Origin: CAVQNQ01 sp963714205
GTDB taxonomy: Bacteria > Acidobacteriota > Terriglobia > Bryobacterales > Bryobacteraceae
Direction: 5' to 3'
DNA length: 64,000 nucleotides
NCBI GenBank assembly: GCA_963714205.1
Contig: CAVQNQ010000005.1
Location: 121,312 to 185,311 of the forward strand
This document shows positions 18,086 through 25,800 of the stretch, in pieces. Both the position numbers and the translations under genes were made by a program. The notes under the pieces are model-generated. The model was given only the letters and a program-made list of their open reading frames with translations, had not been told where the DNA came from and did no database searches. The stretch's first letter is position 1. Each line of letters starts with the position of its first letter.

Positions 18086-19079
18086 TCCTACTTTTAAACA
18101 ATTTGTGTTAGTTTTGTTTGTGTTGGCGGCTCCCGCGGCCCCGGCCGCGGCGGCCCAGGAGACTGAACCGCTTCGGCTCCAGGAGAGCGCCGACGCCATG
18201 GGTACGACGTATACCGTCGAGATCTATGGCTCCGACCGGGTGAAGATGGAGGCGGCCGCCGGCGCCGCGCTGGACGAAGCGCAGCGCCTGGACGAACTGC
18301 TTTCGAACTACCGGTCCGAGAGCGAGTGGAGCGCGGTCAACCGGCTTGCCTCCACCCGGCCCGTCGAAACGTCGCCGGAACTATTCCGGCTGCTGGCGGC
18401 GTGTCTCGAATACAGCCGGGAAAGCGAAGGCGCGTTCGATATCACGGTGGGCCCGCTGATGAAGGTCTGGGGGTTTTACAAGGACACCGGCCATCTGCCG
18501 CACCGCGCGGAGGTCAGCGCCGCGATGGCCAAGGTAGGATACCGGCACGTGCACCTGGACGAGAGCGCCCGCACCGTCCGGTTCGACCGCGCGGGCGTGG
18601 AACTGGACCCGGGCGGAATCGGCAAGGGCTACGCGGTTGACCGCATGGTGGATATTCTGAGACAGAACGGGGTCACGACCGCGCTGGTGGCGGGGTCGGG
18701 GAGCAGTATCTACGGGATGGGCGCGCCGCCCGGCGAACCGCGCGGCTGGCGGGTGAATATCAAGAACCCGTGGTCCCCCAGCAAGACGGCCGTGGAGGTG
18801 TATTTGAAGGATGAATCCGTCTCCACGTCGGGCAGCTATGAGAAGTTCTTCCGCGCGGAAGGCCGCATTTACGCCCATATCATGGATCCGCGCACGGGCT
18901 ATCCGGCGCAGGGCAGCGTGTCGGTCTCGGTCGTGGCGCCCCGCACCATCGACAGCGAGGCGTGGGCCAAGCCGTATTTCGTGAACGGCCGCCAGTGGAC
19001 GGCCCAGCACAAACCAAAGGAATTTCGCGTATTCTTCTGCGAAGACAGGACGGATCAGCCATGCGCGTGGCTCCCATGA
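18066..19079 (+). CDS. apbE: ApbE-like FAD:protein FMN transferase with altered metal motif
   Basis: The 337-residue protein starts with GTG 18066 inside rbfA, has a signal peptide (FVLVLFVLAAPAAPAAAA) and carries ApbE hallmarks: AMGTTYTVEIYG, FDITVGPLMKVWGF, LDPGGIGKGYAVDR, SVSTSGSYEKFF and HIMDPRTGYPAQ. ApbE transfers FMN from FAD to Thr/Ser of exported redox proteins. The usual C-terminal DALATA-type Mg2+ motif is replaced here by SEAWAKPYF, so two expected metal ligands appear changed (Asp to Glu, Thr to Lys). Activity is therefore uncertain. It overlaps hemE if that gene starts at 19061. Confidence 0.8.
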   Translation: MAATKISPTFKQFVLVLFVLAAPAAPAAAAQETEPLRLQESADAMGTTYTVEIYGSDRVKMEAAAGAALDEAQRLDELLSNYRSESEWSAVNRLASTRPVETSPELFRLLAACLEYSRESEGAFDITVGPLMKVWGFYKDTGHLPHRAEVSAAMAKVGYRHVHLDESARTVRFDRAGVELDPGGIGKGYAVDRMVDILRQNGVTTALVAGSGSSIYGMGAPPGEPRGWRVNIKNPWSPSKTAVEVYLKDESVSTSGSYEKFFRAEGRIYAHIMDPRTGYPAQGSVSVSVVAPRTIDSEAWAKPYFVNGRQWTAQHKPKEFRVFFCEDRTDQPCAWLP

Positions 19080-20098
19080 CCAGCCGTTTCTTGGACGCTT
19101 GCCGCCGCCGGCCCACCGAGGTCAGACCGGTGTGGTTCATGCGGCAAGCGGGCCGGTACCTGAAGCAGTACCGCCAGATCCGCGACCGCCACGGCATCCT
19201 GGAAATCTGCAAGCGGCCCGACCTGGCGGCTACCGTGACGCTGCAACCGGTCGAACTGCTCGATGTGGATGCCGCTATCATCTTCGCGGATCTGCTGCTG
19301 CCGGTCGAACCCATGGGGCTGAAGTTGCGCTACGCCGTCCGCGAAGGCCCCGTGATCGACAACCCCGTGCGCACCACCGACGACGTGGATTCCCTCTCGA
19401 CCGCCAACACCGATGACTTGGGTTACGTGGGCGAGGCCATTGCGCACGTGGTCCGCGCGCTGGCGGGGAAAGTGCCCGTGATCGGGTTCGTGGGCGCCCC
19501 GTTCACCATGGCCAGTTATATGATCGAGGGCGGAGCGTCGCGTAATTTCATCCGCACCAAAAAGATGATGTACAGCGATGAAACCCTGTGGCGGCGGCTC
19601 ATGGGCAAGATCGTCGACGTGATGGCGCCCTTCGCGCACCTCCAGGTGACCGCCGGCGCGCGCGCCATTCAGGTTTTCGACAGTTGGGTGGGCGCGCTGG
19701 GGTCGGACGACTATGTGCGATACGCGGCGCCCTACTCCCGCGCCATGATCGAGCGCATCCGCTCCACGGGCGTGCCGGTCATTCACTTCGGCACCGGTGC
19801 TTCGGGCTTCTTCCGGGAACTGCACGCGGCCGGCGGAGACGTGATGGGCGTGGACTGGCGCATCAACATCGATCAGGCTTGGATGGATATCAGCTACCGC
19901 TCCGCCGTGCAGGGCAACCTGGATCCGGTGGCGCTGTTCGCGCCGCTGCACGAGCTGCGCGGCAAGGTGCAGGAGCTGCTCAAGCGCACCGGCACGCGGC
20001 CGGGACATATCTTCAACCTGGGACACGGCATTCTGCCGGAAACGCCCGTGGAAAACGTGAAGGCCGTGGTGGAGATGGTGCGGGAATTCCGCCCATGA
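19061..20098 (+). CDS. hemE: Uroporphyrinogen decarboxylase
   Basis: HemE of 345 residues decarboxylates uroporphyrinogen III to coproporphyrinogen III in the cytosol. Family motifs are RPVWFMRQAGRYLKQYR near the start, the catalytic Asp region IIFADLLLPVEPMG, GFVGAPFTMASYMIEGG, FDSWVGAL and NLGHGILPETP at the end. The start could be ATG 19061 (an AGGA about 10 nt upstream) or ATG 19076, which overlaps the apbE stop; I prefer 19061. Its stop overlaps the hemH start by 4 nt (ATGA). Confidence 0.95.
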   Translation: MRVAPMTSRFLDACRRRPTEVRPVWFMRQAGRYLKQYRQIRDRHGILEICKRPDLAATVTLQPVELLDVDAAIIFADLLLPVEPMGLKLRYAVREGPVIDNPVRTTDDVDSLSTANTDDLGYVGEAIAHVVRALAGKVPVIGFVGAPFTMASYMIEGGASRNFIRTKKMMYSDETLWRRLMGKIVDVMAPFAHLQVTAGARAIQVFDSWVGALGSDDYVRYAAPYSRAMIERIRSTGVPVIHFGTGASGFFRELHAAGGDVMGVDWRINIDQAWMDISYRSAVQGNLDPVALFAPLHELRGKVQELLKRTGTRPGHIFNLGHGILPETPVENVKAVVEMVREFRP

Positions 20099-20970
20099 AG
20101 CAGGGCGTCCTGCTCTTGGCGCACGGGGCGCCGGAGCGCCTGGAAGACGTCGAAGCGTATCTCGCGCTGGTGCGCGGCGGAAGGCCGGGTTCACCCAAGA
20201 TTCTCGAAGAAGTGCGCAGCCGCTACGCGGCCATCGGCGGATCGAGCCCGCTGCTGCGCTGGACCCGCGCGCAGGCCGAAGCCCTCCAGCGCAGCCTGGA
20301 TCTGCCGGTCTTCTTCGGCATGCGCAACTGGAGCCCGTTTCTTCGCGAGGCCGTGGCGCAAGCTCGCGAAGCGGGCATCGAGCGGCTGGCGGCCATCTGT
20401 CTGGCGCCCCAGTTTTCGGAATCGAGCGTGGGTCTGTACATTCGCCGCACCGAGGAGGCCGCGCGCGAGACCGGCATGGCCGCCGAAATCGTGTGGGCCC
20501 GCGGCTTCCACGACGAGCCGCTGCTCATCGAGGCCTTCGCCGAGCGGCTGCGCCCGCTGGCCGGAGCGCGCCGGGTTCTCTTCACCGCGCATAGCCTGCC
20601 GGAGAAGGCGCTGGCCGGGGGCGATCCCTATGGCCGCGAAACGCGCTCTACCGCCGCAGCCGTGGCGGCGCGCCTGGGACTCGCCGATTGGGACTTCGCC
20701 TACCAGAGCCAGGGAATGACCGACGACCGCTGGCTCGGCCCCACCGTAGAATCGCGCCTCGACCAATATGCCGCCGAAGGCCTTCGCGAGGCGGTCATCG
20801 ACCCCATCGGCTTCGTCTGCGATCACGTCGAAGTGCTCTTCGATATCGACATTCTGTTCCGCGAATATGCCGCCGCGCGCGGCATCTCGGTGTGGCGGCC
20901 CGAGTCGCTCAACGATTCCCAAATTTTCACCGCGGCCCTGGCGCAGGTGGCGCGGCGATGCCTCGCGTAG
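20095..20970 (+). CDS. hemH: Ferrochelatase
   Basis: The 291-residue protein inserts Fe2+ into the porphyrin ring. Motifs are LLLAHGAPERLEDVE at the N-terminus, GMRNWSPFLREA, the catalytic His in FTAHSLPEKA, YQSQGM and the metal-site segment IDPIGFVCDHVEVLFDIDI. It is shorter than proteobacterial HemH. The ATGA overlap with hemE and the 13-nt overlap with hemY indicate one coupled transcript. Whether the substrate is protoporphyrin or coproporphyrin cannot be decided from the sequence alone. Confidence 0.93.
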   Translation: MKQGVLLLAHGAPERLEDVEAYLALVRGGRPGSPKILEEVRSRYAAIGGSSPLLRWTRAQAEALQRSLDLPVFFGMRNWSPFLREAVAQAREAGIERLAAICLAPQFSESSVGLYIRRTEEAARETGMAAEIVWARGFHDEPLLIEAFAERLRPLAGARRVLFTAHSLPEKALAGGDPYGRETRSTAAAVAARLGLADWDFAYQSQGMTDDRWLGPTVESRLDQYAAEGLREAVIDPIGFVCDHVEVLFDIDILFREYAAARGISVWRPESLNDSQIFTAALAQVARRCLA

Positions 20971-22334
20971 TCGTCATCGGGGGCGGCATCGCGGGACTCT
21001 CGGCGGCGTACTATTTGGCCAAGGGCGGCTTGGCTTCCACCATCGTGGAATCGCGCCCGCGCCTGGGAGGCGTGATCGAGACACTGTCGGTGGAGGGCTG
21101 CACCATCGAAGCCGGTCCCGACAGCTTCCTGGCCATCAAGCCGGCGGCTTTCGATCTGCTGCGCGAGCTGGGGCTCGAGGAGCAGGTCATCGGCTCCAAC
21201 GATCATCTGCGCAAGACCTTCGTGCGCAAGCGCGGCCGCCTCATCGCCCTGCCGGACGGCCTCATGATGATGGTGCCCACCCGCATCTTGCCGCTCTTGA
21301 CCACGCGGTTGGTGGGCTGGCCCACCAAGCTGCGCATGGGGCTGGAGCTGCTGCGCGCGCCCAAACCGGCGGCCGCGGATCAATCGGTGGCGCAGTTTGT
21401 CGAGGAGCATTACGGTGTTGAAGCCGTGGAGTACCTGGTGGAGCCGCTGCTCTCCGGCGTCTATGGCGGCGATCCGCGCGAGCTCAGCGTGACCAGCGTG
21501 TTGCCGCGCTTCGTCGAGCTGGCGAATCGATACGGCAGCCTCACTCGCGGCGTGCTGGCCGAGCGCGCCAAGGCCGCCAAGGCCCGCTCCCACGCCCCGG
21601 CCGCGCCGCTATTCCGCACGCTCAAGGGCGGGCTGGGCCAGATGGTCGCGGCGGTGGAAAGCGCTATCGCCGGCAAGGCCGAGGTGCGGCGCGGCCGGGC
21701 GCAAGCCATAGAGCGCGCGGTCGAAGGCTTCCGCGTCCGGATCGAGGGCGACTGGCTGGCTGCCGATCAATTGGTAGTGGCCTGTGAAGCGCACAGCGGC
21801 GCCATGCTTCTACAAGGTCTCGACGCGCCCCTCGCCGAACTGCTGGGCGCGGTGCCCTACACGTCGTCGATGACCGTGGCGCTGGGTTTCGATTCGACCG
21901 ATTTCCCACACCCGCCGGTGGGCTTCGGCTTCCTGGTGCCCAAAAGCGAACGCCGCCGCCTGATGGCCTGTACCTGGGTGGGGACTAAATTCTCACACCG
22001 CGTCCCGGAAGGCAAGGTGGTGGCACGCTGCTTCATGGCCGGGTGCGATGAGGCGGCGATGGCCGAACCGGACGACACCGTAATCCCTGCTATCGTTCGC
22101 GAGTTGCAGGAGATCGCCGGGATGGCCGCCACGCCGCGCTTTGCGCGCGTCTTCCGCTGGCCGCGCTCGATGGCCCAGTACACCGTGAACCATGCCGCGC
22201 GCCTGGCCGCGATAGAAGCGCGCGTGGCCTCCATCCCGGGGTTGCACCTGGCCGGCAATGCTTATGAGGGCATCGGAGTGCCGGATTGCATCCGCCTGGG
22301 GCGCCGGGCGGCTGAGGGCATCCTACGCGGGTAA
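20958..22334 (+). CDS. hemY: Protoporphyrinogen/coproporphyrinogen oxidase, HemY type
   Basis: The 458-residue flavoprotein begins with a dinucleotide-binding motif (VVVIGGGIAGLSAAYYLAKG), followed by RLGGVIET and EAGPDSFL, and ends with the FAD-contact segment GLHLAGNAYEGIGVPDCI. HemY-type enzymes oxidise porphyrinogen to porphyrin with oxygen. In diderm bacteria the substrate is usually protoporphyrinogen IX, but the family also includes coproporphyrinogen oxidases. ATG 20958 lies inside hemH. Confidence 0.92.
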   Translation: MPRVVVIGGGIAGLSAAYYLAKGGLASTIVESRPRLGGVIETLSVEGCTIEAGPDSFLAIKPAAFDLLRELGLEEQVIGSNDHLRKTFVRKRGRLIALPDGLMMMVPTRILPLLTTRLVGWPTKLRMGLELLRAPKPAAADQSVAQFVEEHYGVEAVEYLVEPLLSGVYGGDPRELSVTSVLPRFVELANRYGSLTRGVLAERAKAAKARSHAPAAPLFRTLKGGLGQMVAAVESAIAGKAEVRRGRAQAIERAVEGFRVRIEGDWLAADQLVVACEAHSGAMLLQGLDAPLAELLGAVPYTSSMTVALGFDSTDFPHPPVGFGFLVPKSERRRLMACTWVGTKFSHRVPEGKVVARCFMAGCDEAAMAEPDDTVIPAIVRELQEIAGMAATPRFARVFRWPRSMAQYTVNHAARLAAIEARVASIPGLHLAGNAYEGIGVPDCIRLGRRAAEGILRG

Positions 22335-22392
22335 GTACCTCGGAAACATCGGCGGCTGCCGCAACGTCTATATTGTAAAGAGGCATACGGCC

Positions 22393-23808
22393 GTGACCAG
22401 CGAGCAGGCTCCTCTCGTTTGCCGCTGTTTGATCCGCGCGGCGAGTTCGATCGTGCCCCGCCGCGCGCGCCCCGAATGGCGCGCCAAATGGGAAGCCAAC
22501 CTCCGCAACTGGCGGATTCTGCTCGATCGTGGCGAGCTGACCGCCGGCGATTACGCCGAGCTGCTGCGCTTCAGTTGGGGCAGTTTCCGGGAGGCCTTCT
22601 GGCTGCGCATCAGCCCCGAACACCTCCGCCGCGTGCTGCGCTCGCCCGGCCTGCTCGTGGCAGCTTTCACCGCGATCGGAGCTGCCCTGGCCGTTTTGAG
22701 CGGCGGTTTCGCGGGCACGCGCGCCCTTTTCGGCCCCCCGCCGGTGGCCGATCCCGATTCCCTGGTGAGAATTCGCTATACCGGCTCGATGAATCAGCCA
22801 ACCGGTGTGCCACCCCGCCTGGTTCCCCTGTGGCGCCAGAAGTCCAAGCTCCTGGCTGATCTGGCCGGATACGTGCGCGAGCCTTACTGGCACGCGCGCG
22901 TCACCCCCAATTTCTTCCCGCTCCTGGGCGCCCGTCCGGCTTTGGGGCGCACGTTCCAGCCCGGCGACGGCGACGTGGCCGTGCTCTCCGATCAGACCTG
23001 GCGCACGGTGTACGGCGCCGACCCGCGCGTCCTCGGCAAATCCGTTGCGCTGGACGGCCGCGATTTCATGATAATCGGCGTGCTGCCAGCCGAGTTCTGG
23101 GCCATTACCAGAGCCATCCAAGTGTGGACGCCGCTGTCGCTCGAGCCGGGTCCCGGTCCCGATGCGCCGCTTCTCATCGGCGCGATAGGCCGGTTGAAGA
23201 GAGGCGCCTCGAAGGACGCCCTGCGCCCGGAGCTTCTCGGAATAGCCCGCGCCGCCGGCCGATATCTTCCGCGCGCTCCCGAAGTAGGGACGTTCCCGGG
23301 CGTCCCCGAAAGGCCGCTGTTCACTTACGCGACGGTGGCCCTATTCGCGCTGCTGGTGGGGATGGTGATGCTGTTTCGTGGTCACCTGCTTTCGCTGCAC
23401 CACGGCTGGCGCTATGGCGCGTTTCTGGCACTCAAGACGCTGATGGCGGTGGCGATTCCGCTGCTGGCCTGGGTCGAGACCGCCGCCGGATTGCGGGCGT
23501 GGCTTCAGGAAAGCGCGTTTCGCGATCTCTTGACCGGCCCGGTGCTGACGCTGGCCTTCATTGTCGGCTTCGCGCTGGCGATGCTGTGGAGCTTCGCCGA
23601 CCAGCGCCGCCGCTGTCCCGTGTGTCTCTGTTTGATGGCCATGCCCGTCACCATGGGCTCGTGGGCCAGCGTGTTTGATCCGGTCACCACGGAGCTGCTG
23701 TGCGATTCCGGGCATGGCTCGTTGTGCTTGCAAGAAACCGAGTCCGGCTCGGACCGCTGGACCGGCATGGACAAATCGTGGTCGGATCTTTTCGACCGGA
23801 AGGAGTAG
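22393..23808 (+). CDS. MacB-like orphan permease derivative with C-terminal Cys-rich domain
   Basis: With GTG 22393 (AAAGAGG 10 nt upstream) the protein has 471 residues. A cytoplasmic helical N-terminus (EWRAKWEANLRNWRILLDRG) precedes one membrane segment, then a MacB-type periplasmic core domain (VTPNFFPLLGARPALGRTF, GKSVALDGRDFMIIGVLP). Three more membrane segments follow, then a C-terminal tail with CPVCLCLM and two later Cys (LLCDSGHGSLCLQ). The N-terminal half resembles acidobacterial duplicated orphan permeases, which are about 800 residues with two FtsX domains. Here the FtsX modules are missing. No ABC ATPase is nearby. Function unknown. Confidence 0.6.
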   Translation: MTSEQAPLVCRCLIRAASSIVPRRARPEWRAKWEANLRNWRILLDRGELTAGDYAELLRFSWGSFREAFWLRISPEHLRRVLRSPGLLVAAFTAIGAALAVLSGGFAGTRALFGPPPVADPDSLVRIRYTGSMNQPTGVPPRLVPLWRQKSKLLADLAGYVREPYWHARVTPNFFPLLGARPALGRTFQPGDGDVAVLSDQTWRTVYGADPRVLGKSVALDGRDFMIIGVLPAEFWAITRAIQVWTPLSLEPGPGPDAPLLIGAIGRLKRGASKDALRPELLGIARAAGRYLPRAPEVGTFPGVPERPLFTYATVALFALLVGMVMLFRGHLLSLHHGWRYGAFLALKTLMAVAIPLLAWVETAAGLRAWLQESAFRDLLTGPVLTLAFIVGFALAMLWSFADQRRRCPVCLCLMAMPVTMGSWASVFDPVTTELLCDSGHGSLCLQETESGSDRWTGMDKSWSDLFDRKE

Positions 23809-24004
23809 GAGCGGGGGCAGTTGTGGCCGACGGGAGGATGGGAGTCTGCGGGTAAGGAGTTCGGCGGCTAGGGCGTGATACGGCAAGGTGCGTGACCGGC
23901 GTTCGCAAGCCGACTTGTGCAGAGTAATCGAGCAAGCGGCACCTCCGTAGCTTTGGCGACGACGCGCCCATAATCGCCCACTGAACGCGCCGGCCGGCTT
24001 GTGT

Positions 24005-24829
24005 TCAAGCTCCGCCAGGCGTCTTCAACGCATCCAGGCGCTCAGCAATCAAGCGGCAGTTCGACGCGAAGATGTCGCACGCCTCGAACCGCATTCCGAC
24101 ACGCACAGCGGCCATTACTCCCCCGCCCGCACCTGCAAACGGATCAACGTACACAGCCCCGGGCGCTCCGCTGATTCTAACCACCCGGTCGAAAATCACG
24201 TCAGGCAGCTCGTTAGCGGCTCGGTTCTTCGTGCTTGCATGACGCACCGGGCTGACATCATCCCAAAAGTCACTCAAATTGATGCCCTTGGCCTCAATAA
24301 TGCGCCGATACCCTCCGTAGTCTTTCACATATTCGCCGCAATGCCGGCACAACACCGGTTGGAGCTTCGGACGGTTCGAGATCGATGGAATCCCCTTGCT
24401 AAATACCAGCAGCGCATAGTGCGCCGGGTATAACCGCGTGCCTCTCACGAACCCATTTTTCATCGAGATGGCAATCCACTGCCTGAACGTCAACGCTTGT
24501 TCAAGGTGAGTACCGAACCGCATCGCCCACTGGGGCAGATGATAAAGGTAAAGCGAGCCGCCTTCGGCCAGAACGCGTACGGATTCATCGAGAATCTCCG
24601 CCAACCACCGTCGGTACACGCGTTCGGGTTTCTCATCCAGCGACCGCCGCGATCGACCGTAAACCTTTCCGAGATTAAACGGAGGATCTAAGAAAATAAT
24701 GCCAGCAGAGGCAGCTTCCAAGGACCTAAGAAACACCAGGGCATCCCCTTTGTAGATCGTGCCGCTTGCGCGCTCTGCATAACTTTCGGCTTGAACGACG
24801 AGGCCCACCCGATTCACGATCTTAGTCAC
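24005..24829 (-). CDS. Beta-class DNA methyltransferase (N4-cytosine/N6-adenine type)
   Basis: The 274-residue enzyme has the catalytic motif DPPF at residues 48-51 near the N-terminus and the SAM-binding motif DPFAGAGG near the C-terminus. That order defines beta-class amino-methyltransferases, which modify adenine N6 or cytosine N4 in double-stranded DNA. A CRHCGEYVKDYG segment in the presumed target-recognition region hints at a metal-binding loop. GTG 24829 is chosen because it overlaps the preceding stop as GTGA; an upstream in-frame ATG at 24874 would overlap by 49 nt. There is no restriction endonuclease beside it. Last gene of the three-gene unit. Confidence 0.85.
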   Translation of the reverse strand: MTKIVNRVGLVVQAESYAERASGTIYKGDALVFLRSLEAASAGIIFLDPPFNLGKVYGRSRRSLDEKPERVYRRWLAEILDESVRVLAEGGSLYLYHLPQWAMRFGTHLEQALTFRQWIAISMKNGFVRGTRLYPAHYALLVFSKGIPSISNRPKLQPVLCRHCGEYVKDYGGYRRIIEAKGINLSDFWDDVSPVRHASTKNRAANELPDVIFDRVVRISGAPGAVYVDPFAGAGGGVMAAVRVGMRFEACDIFASNCRLIAERLDALKTPGGA

Positions 24830-25800
24830 AGCAGTGTTTCCAGGTATGTTGGGTACTCTTTGTAGAACTTGCAATAGTTCGCAAGCAACTCCTCATCTAG
24901 CTCGAAACTCAGCCTGTCCGCCTTCAATCCTGGATGAAGCCTACAATCGATCCACTGTTTCTCGCGAATAGTCAACGGAGGTACGGATATTTCCAAGTAG
25001 TCGCTGCCTGTGCGCACAAACCGGTGCTCAAGGATACCTGCGTCTCGCACGGCCTGTTCATCAGTGGCGGCGCCAACAATGCCGCCAAGAGTCAACATCG
25101 GCGCGCCATCCTTGTAAACATAATTGAACAGTTGAATCAAGCGCAGATCTCGGTCCCGTCGAAGAAGCGCCTGGCGAATGCGCTCAGTCACTACATCATA
25201 GAAGAGAGGGGCGACGTGGGCGCCTGAGATCATTGCACGTGTAATCGGCGTTCCGCTATATTGTCCAAACCATTCGTTGTATACCTTGAGGGTCAACAGC
25301 TCACGCTGGTCTTGCGACATTTCGCCCACGGCGAATTGACTCTTCGGCAAGCGAGGTCGAGCGTCTATCGTCACGACAAAGATACTACGACGGCCCAGTC
25401 GCACCAGGGTGTCATTGATGTCCTGGAGCATCGCCGGATCAAGCGGGCGATCATAATCTAACCAGATCAAATGCTTCTCGCTGGGTCGGATACCAGGAAT
25501 GTGCTTTGACAGGGCTCCCAATTTGAGCTTAATGAACTTGTACGGCTTGTTGAATCGCATCCTGCGTGCGACGTCCCCCCATTCCACACAGACCATGTTC
25601 TCAATGAATAAGTATTTGTGAAACATCAAGAAATCCACATAATAGACCGAGCCAAACCCCAAATACTTGTACTCGCTGATCGCGTAGCCGGCCTCTGAAA
25701 GACGATGTAGCACCTCTATCATTACCTTGCGCTCAACCTGTTTTGAAGGGCGCAGCGAATAGTCAAACTGCTTGAATGAATTGCTAGGCTCGGCCATCAT
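24826..25800 (-). CDS. Rossmann-like (methyltransferase-like) protein, middle gene of a GHKL-DNA methylase unit
   Basis: The 324-residue protein belongs to no family I can name with certainty. Its N-terminal half has the pattern of a Rossmann methyltransferase fold: YLGFGS at 46-51 as a glycine loop, an acidic strand end in MVCVE at about 69-73, and LIWLDYD at 111-117. It opens with FKQFDYSLRPSKQVERKVMI. A helical C-terminal half carries no known motif. It may bind SAM or a nucleotide, but no methyl acceptor is evident. The start ATG 25800 overlaps the ATPase stop (ATGA), and the stop overlaps the DNA methyltransferase start (GTGA). Confidence 0.7.
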   Translation of the reverse strand: MMAEPSNSFKQFDYSLRPSKQVERKVMIEVLHRLSEAGYAISEYKYLGFGSVYYVDFLMFHKYLFIENMVCVEWGDVARRMRFNKPYKFIKLKLGALSKHIPGIRPSEKHLIWLDYDRPLDPAMLQDINDTLVRLGRRSIFVVTIDARPRLPKSQFAVGEMSQDQRELLTLKVYNEWFGQYSGTPITRAMISGAHVAPLFYDVVTERIRQALLRRDRDLRLIQLFNYVYKDGAPMLTLGGIVGAATDEQAVRDAGILEHRFVRTGSDYLEISVPPLTIREKQWIDCRLHPGLKADRLSFELDEELLANYCKFYKEYPTYLETLL

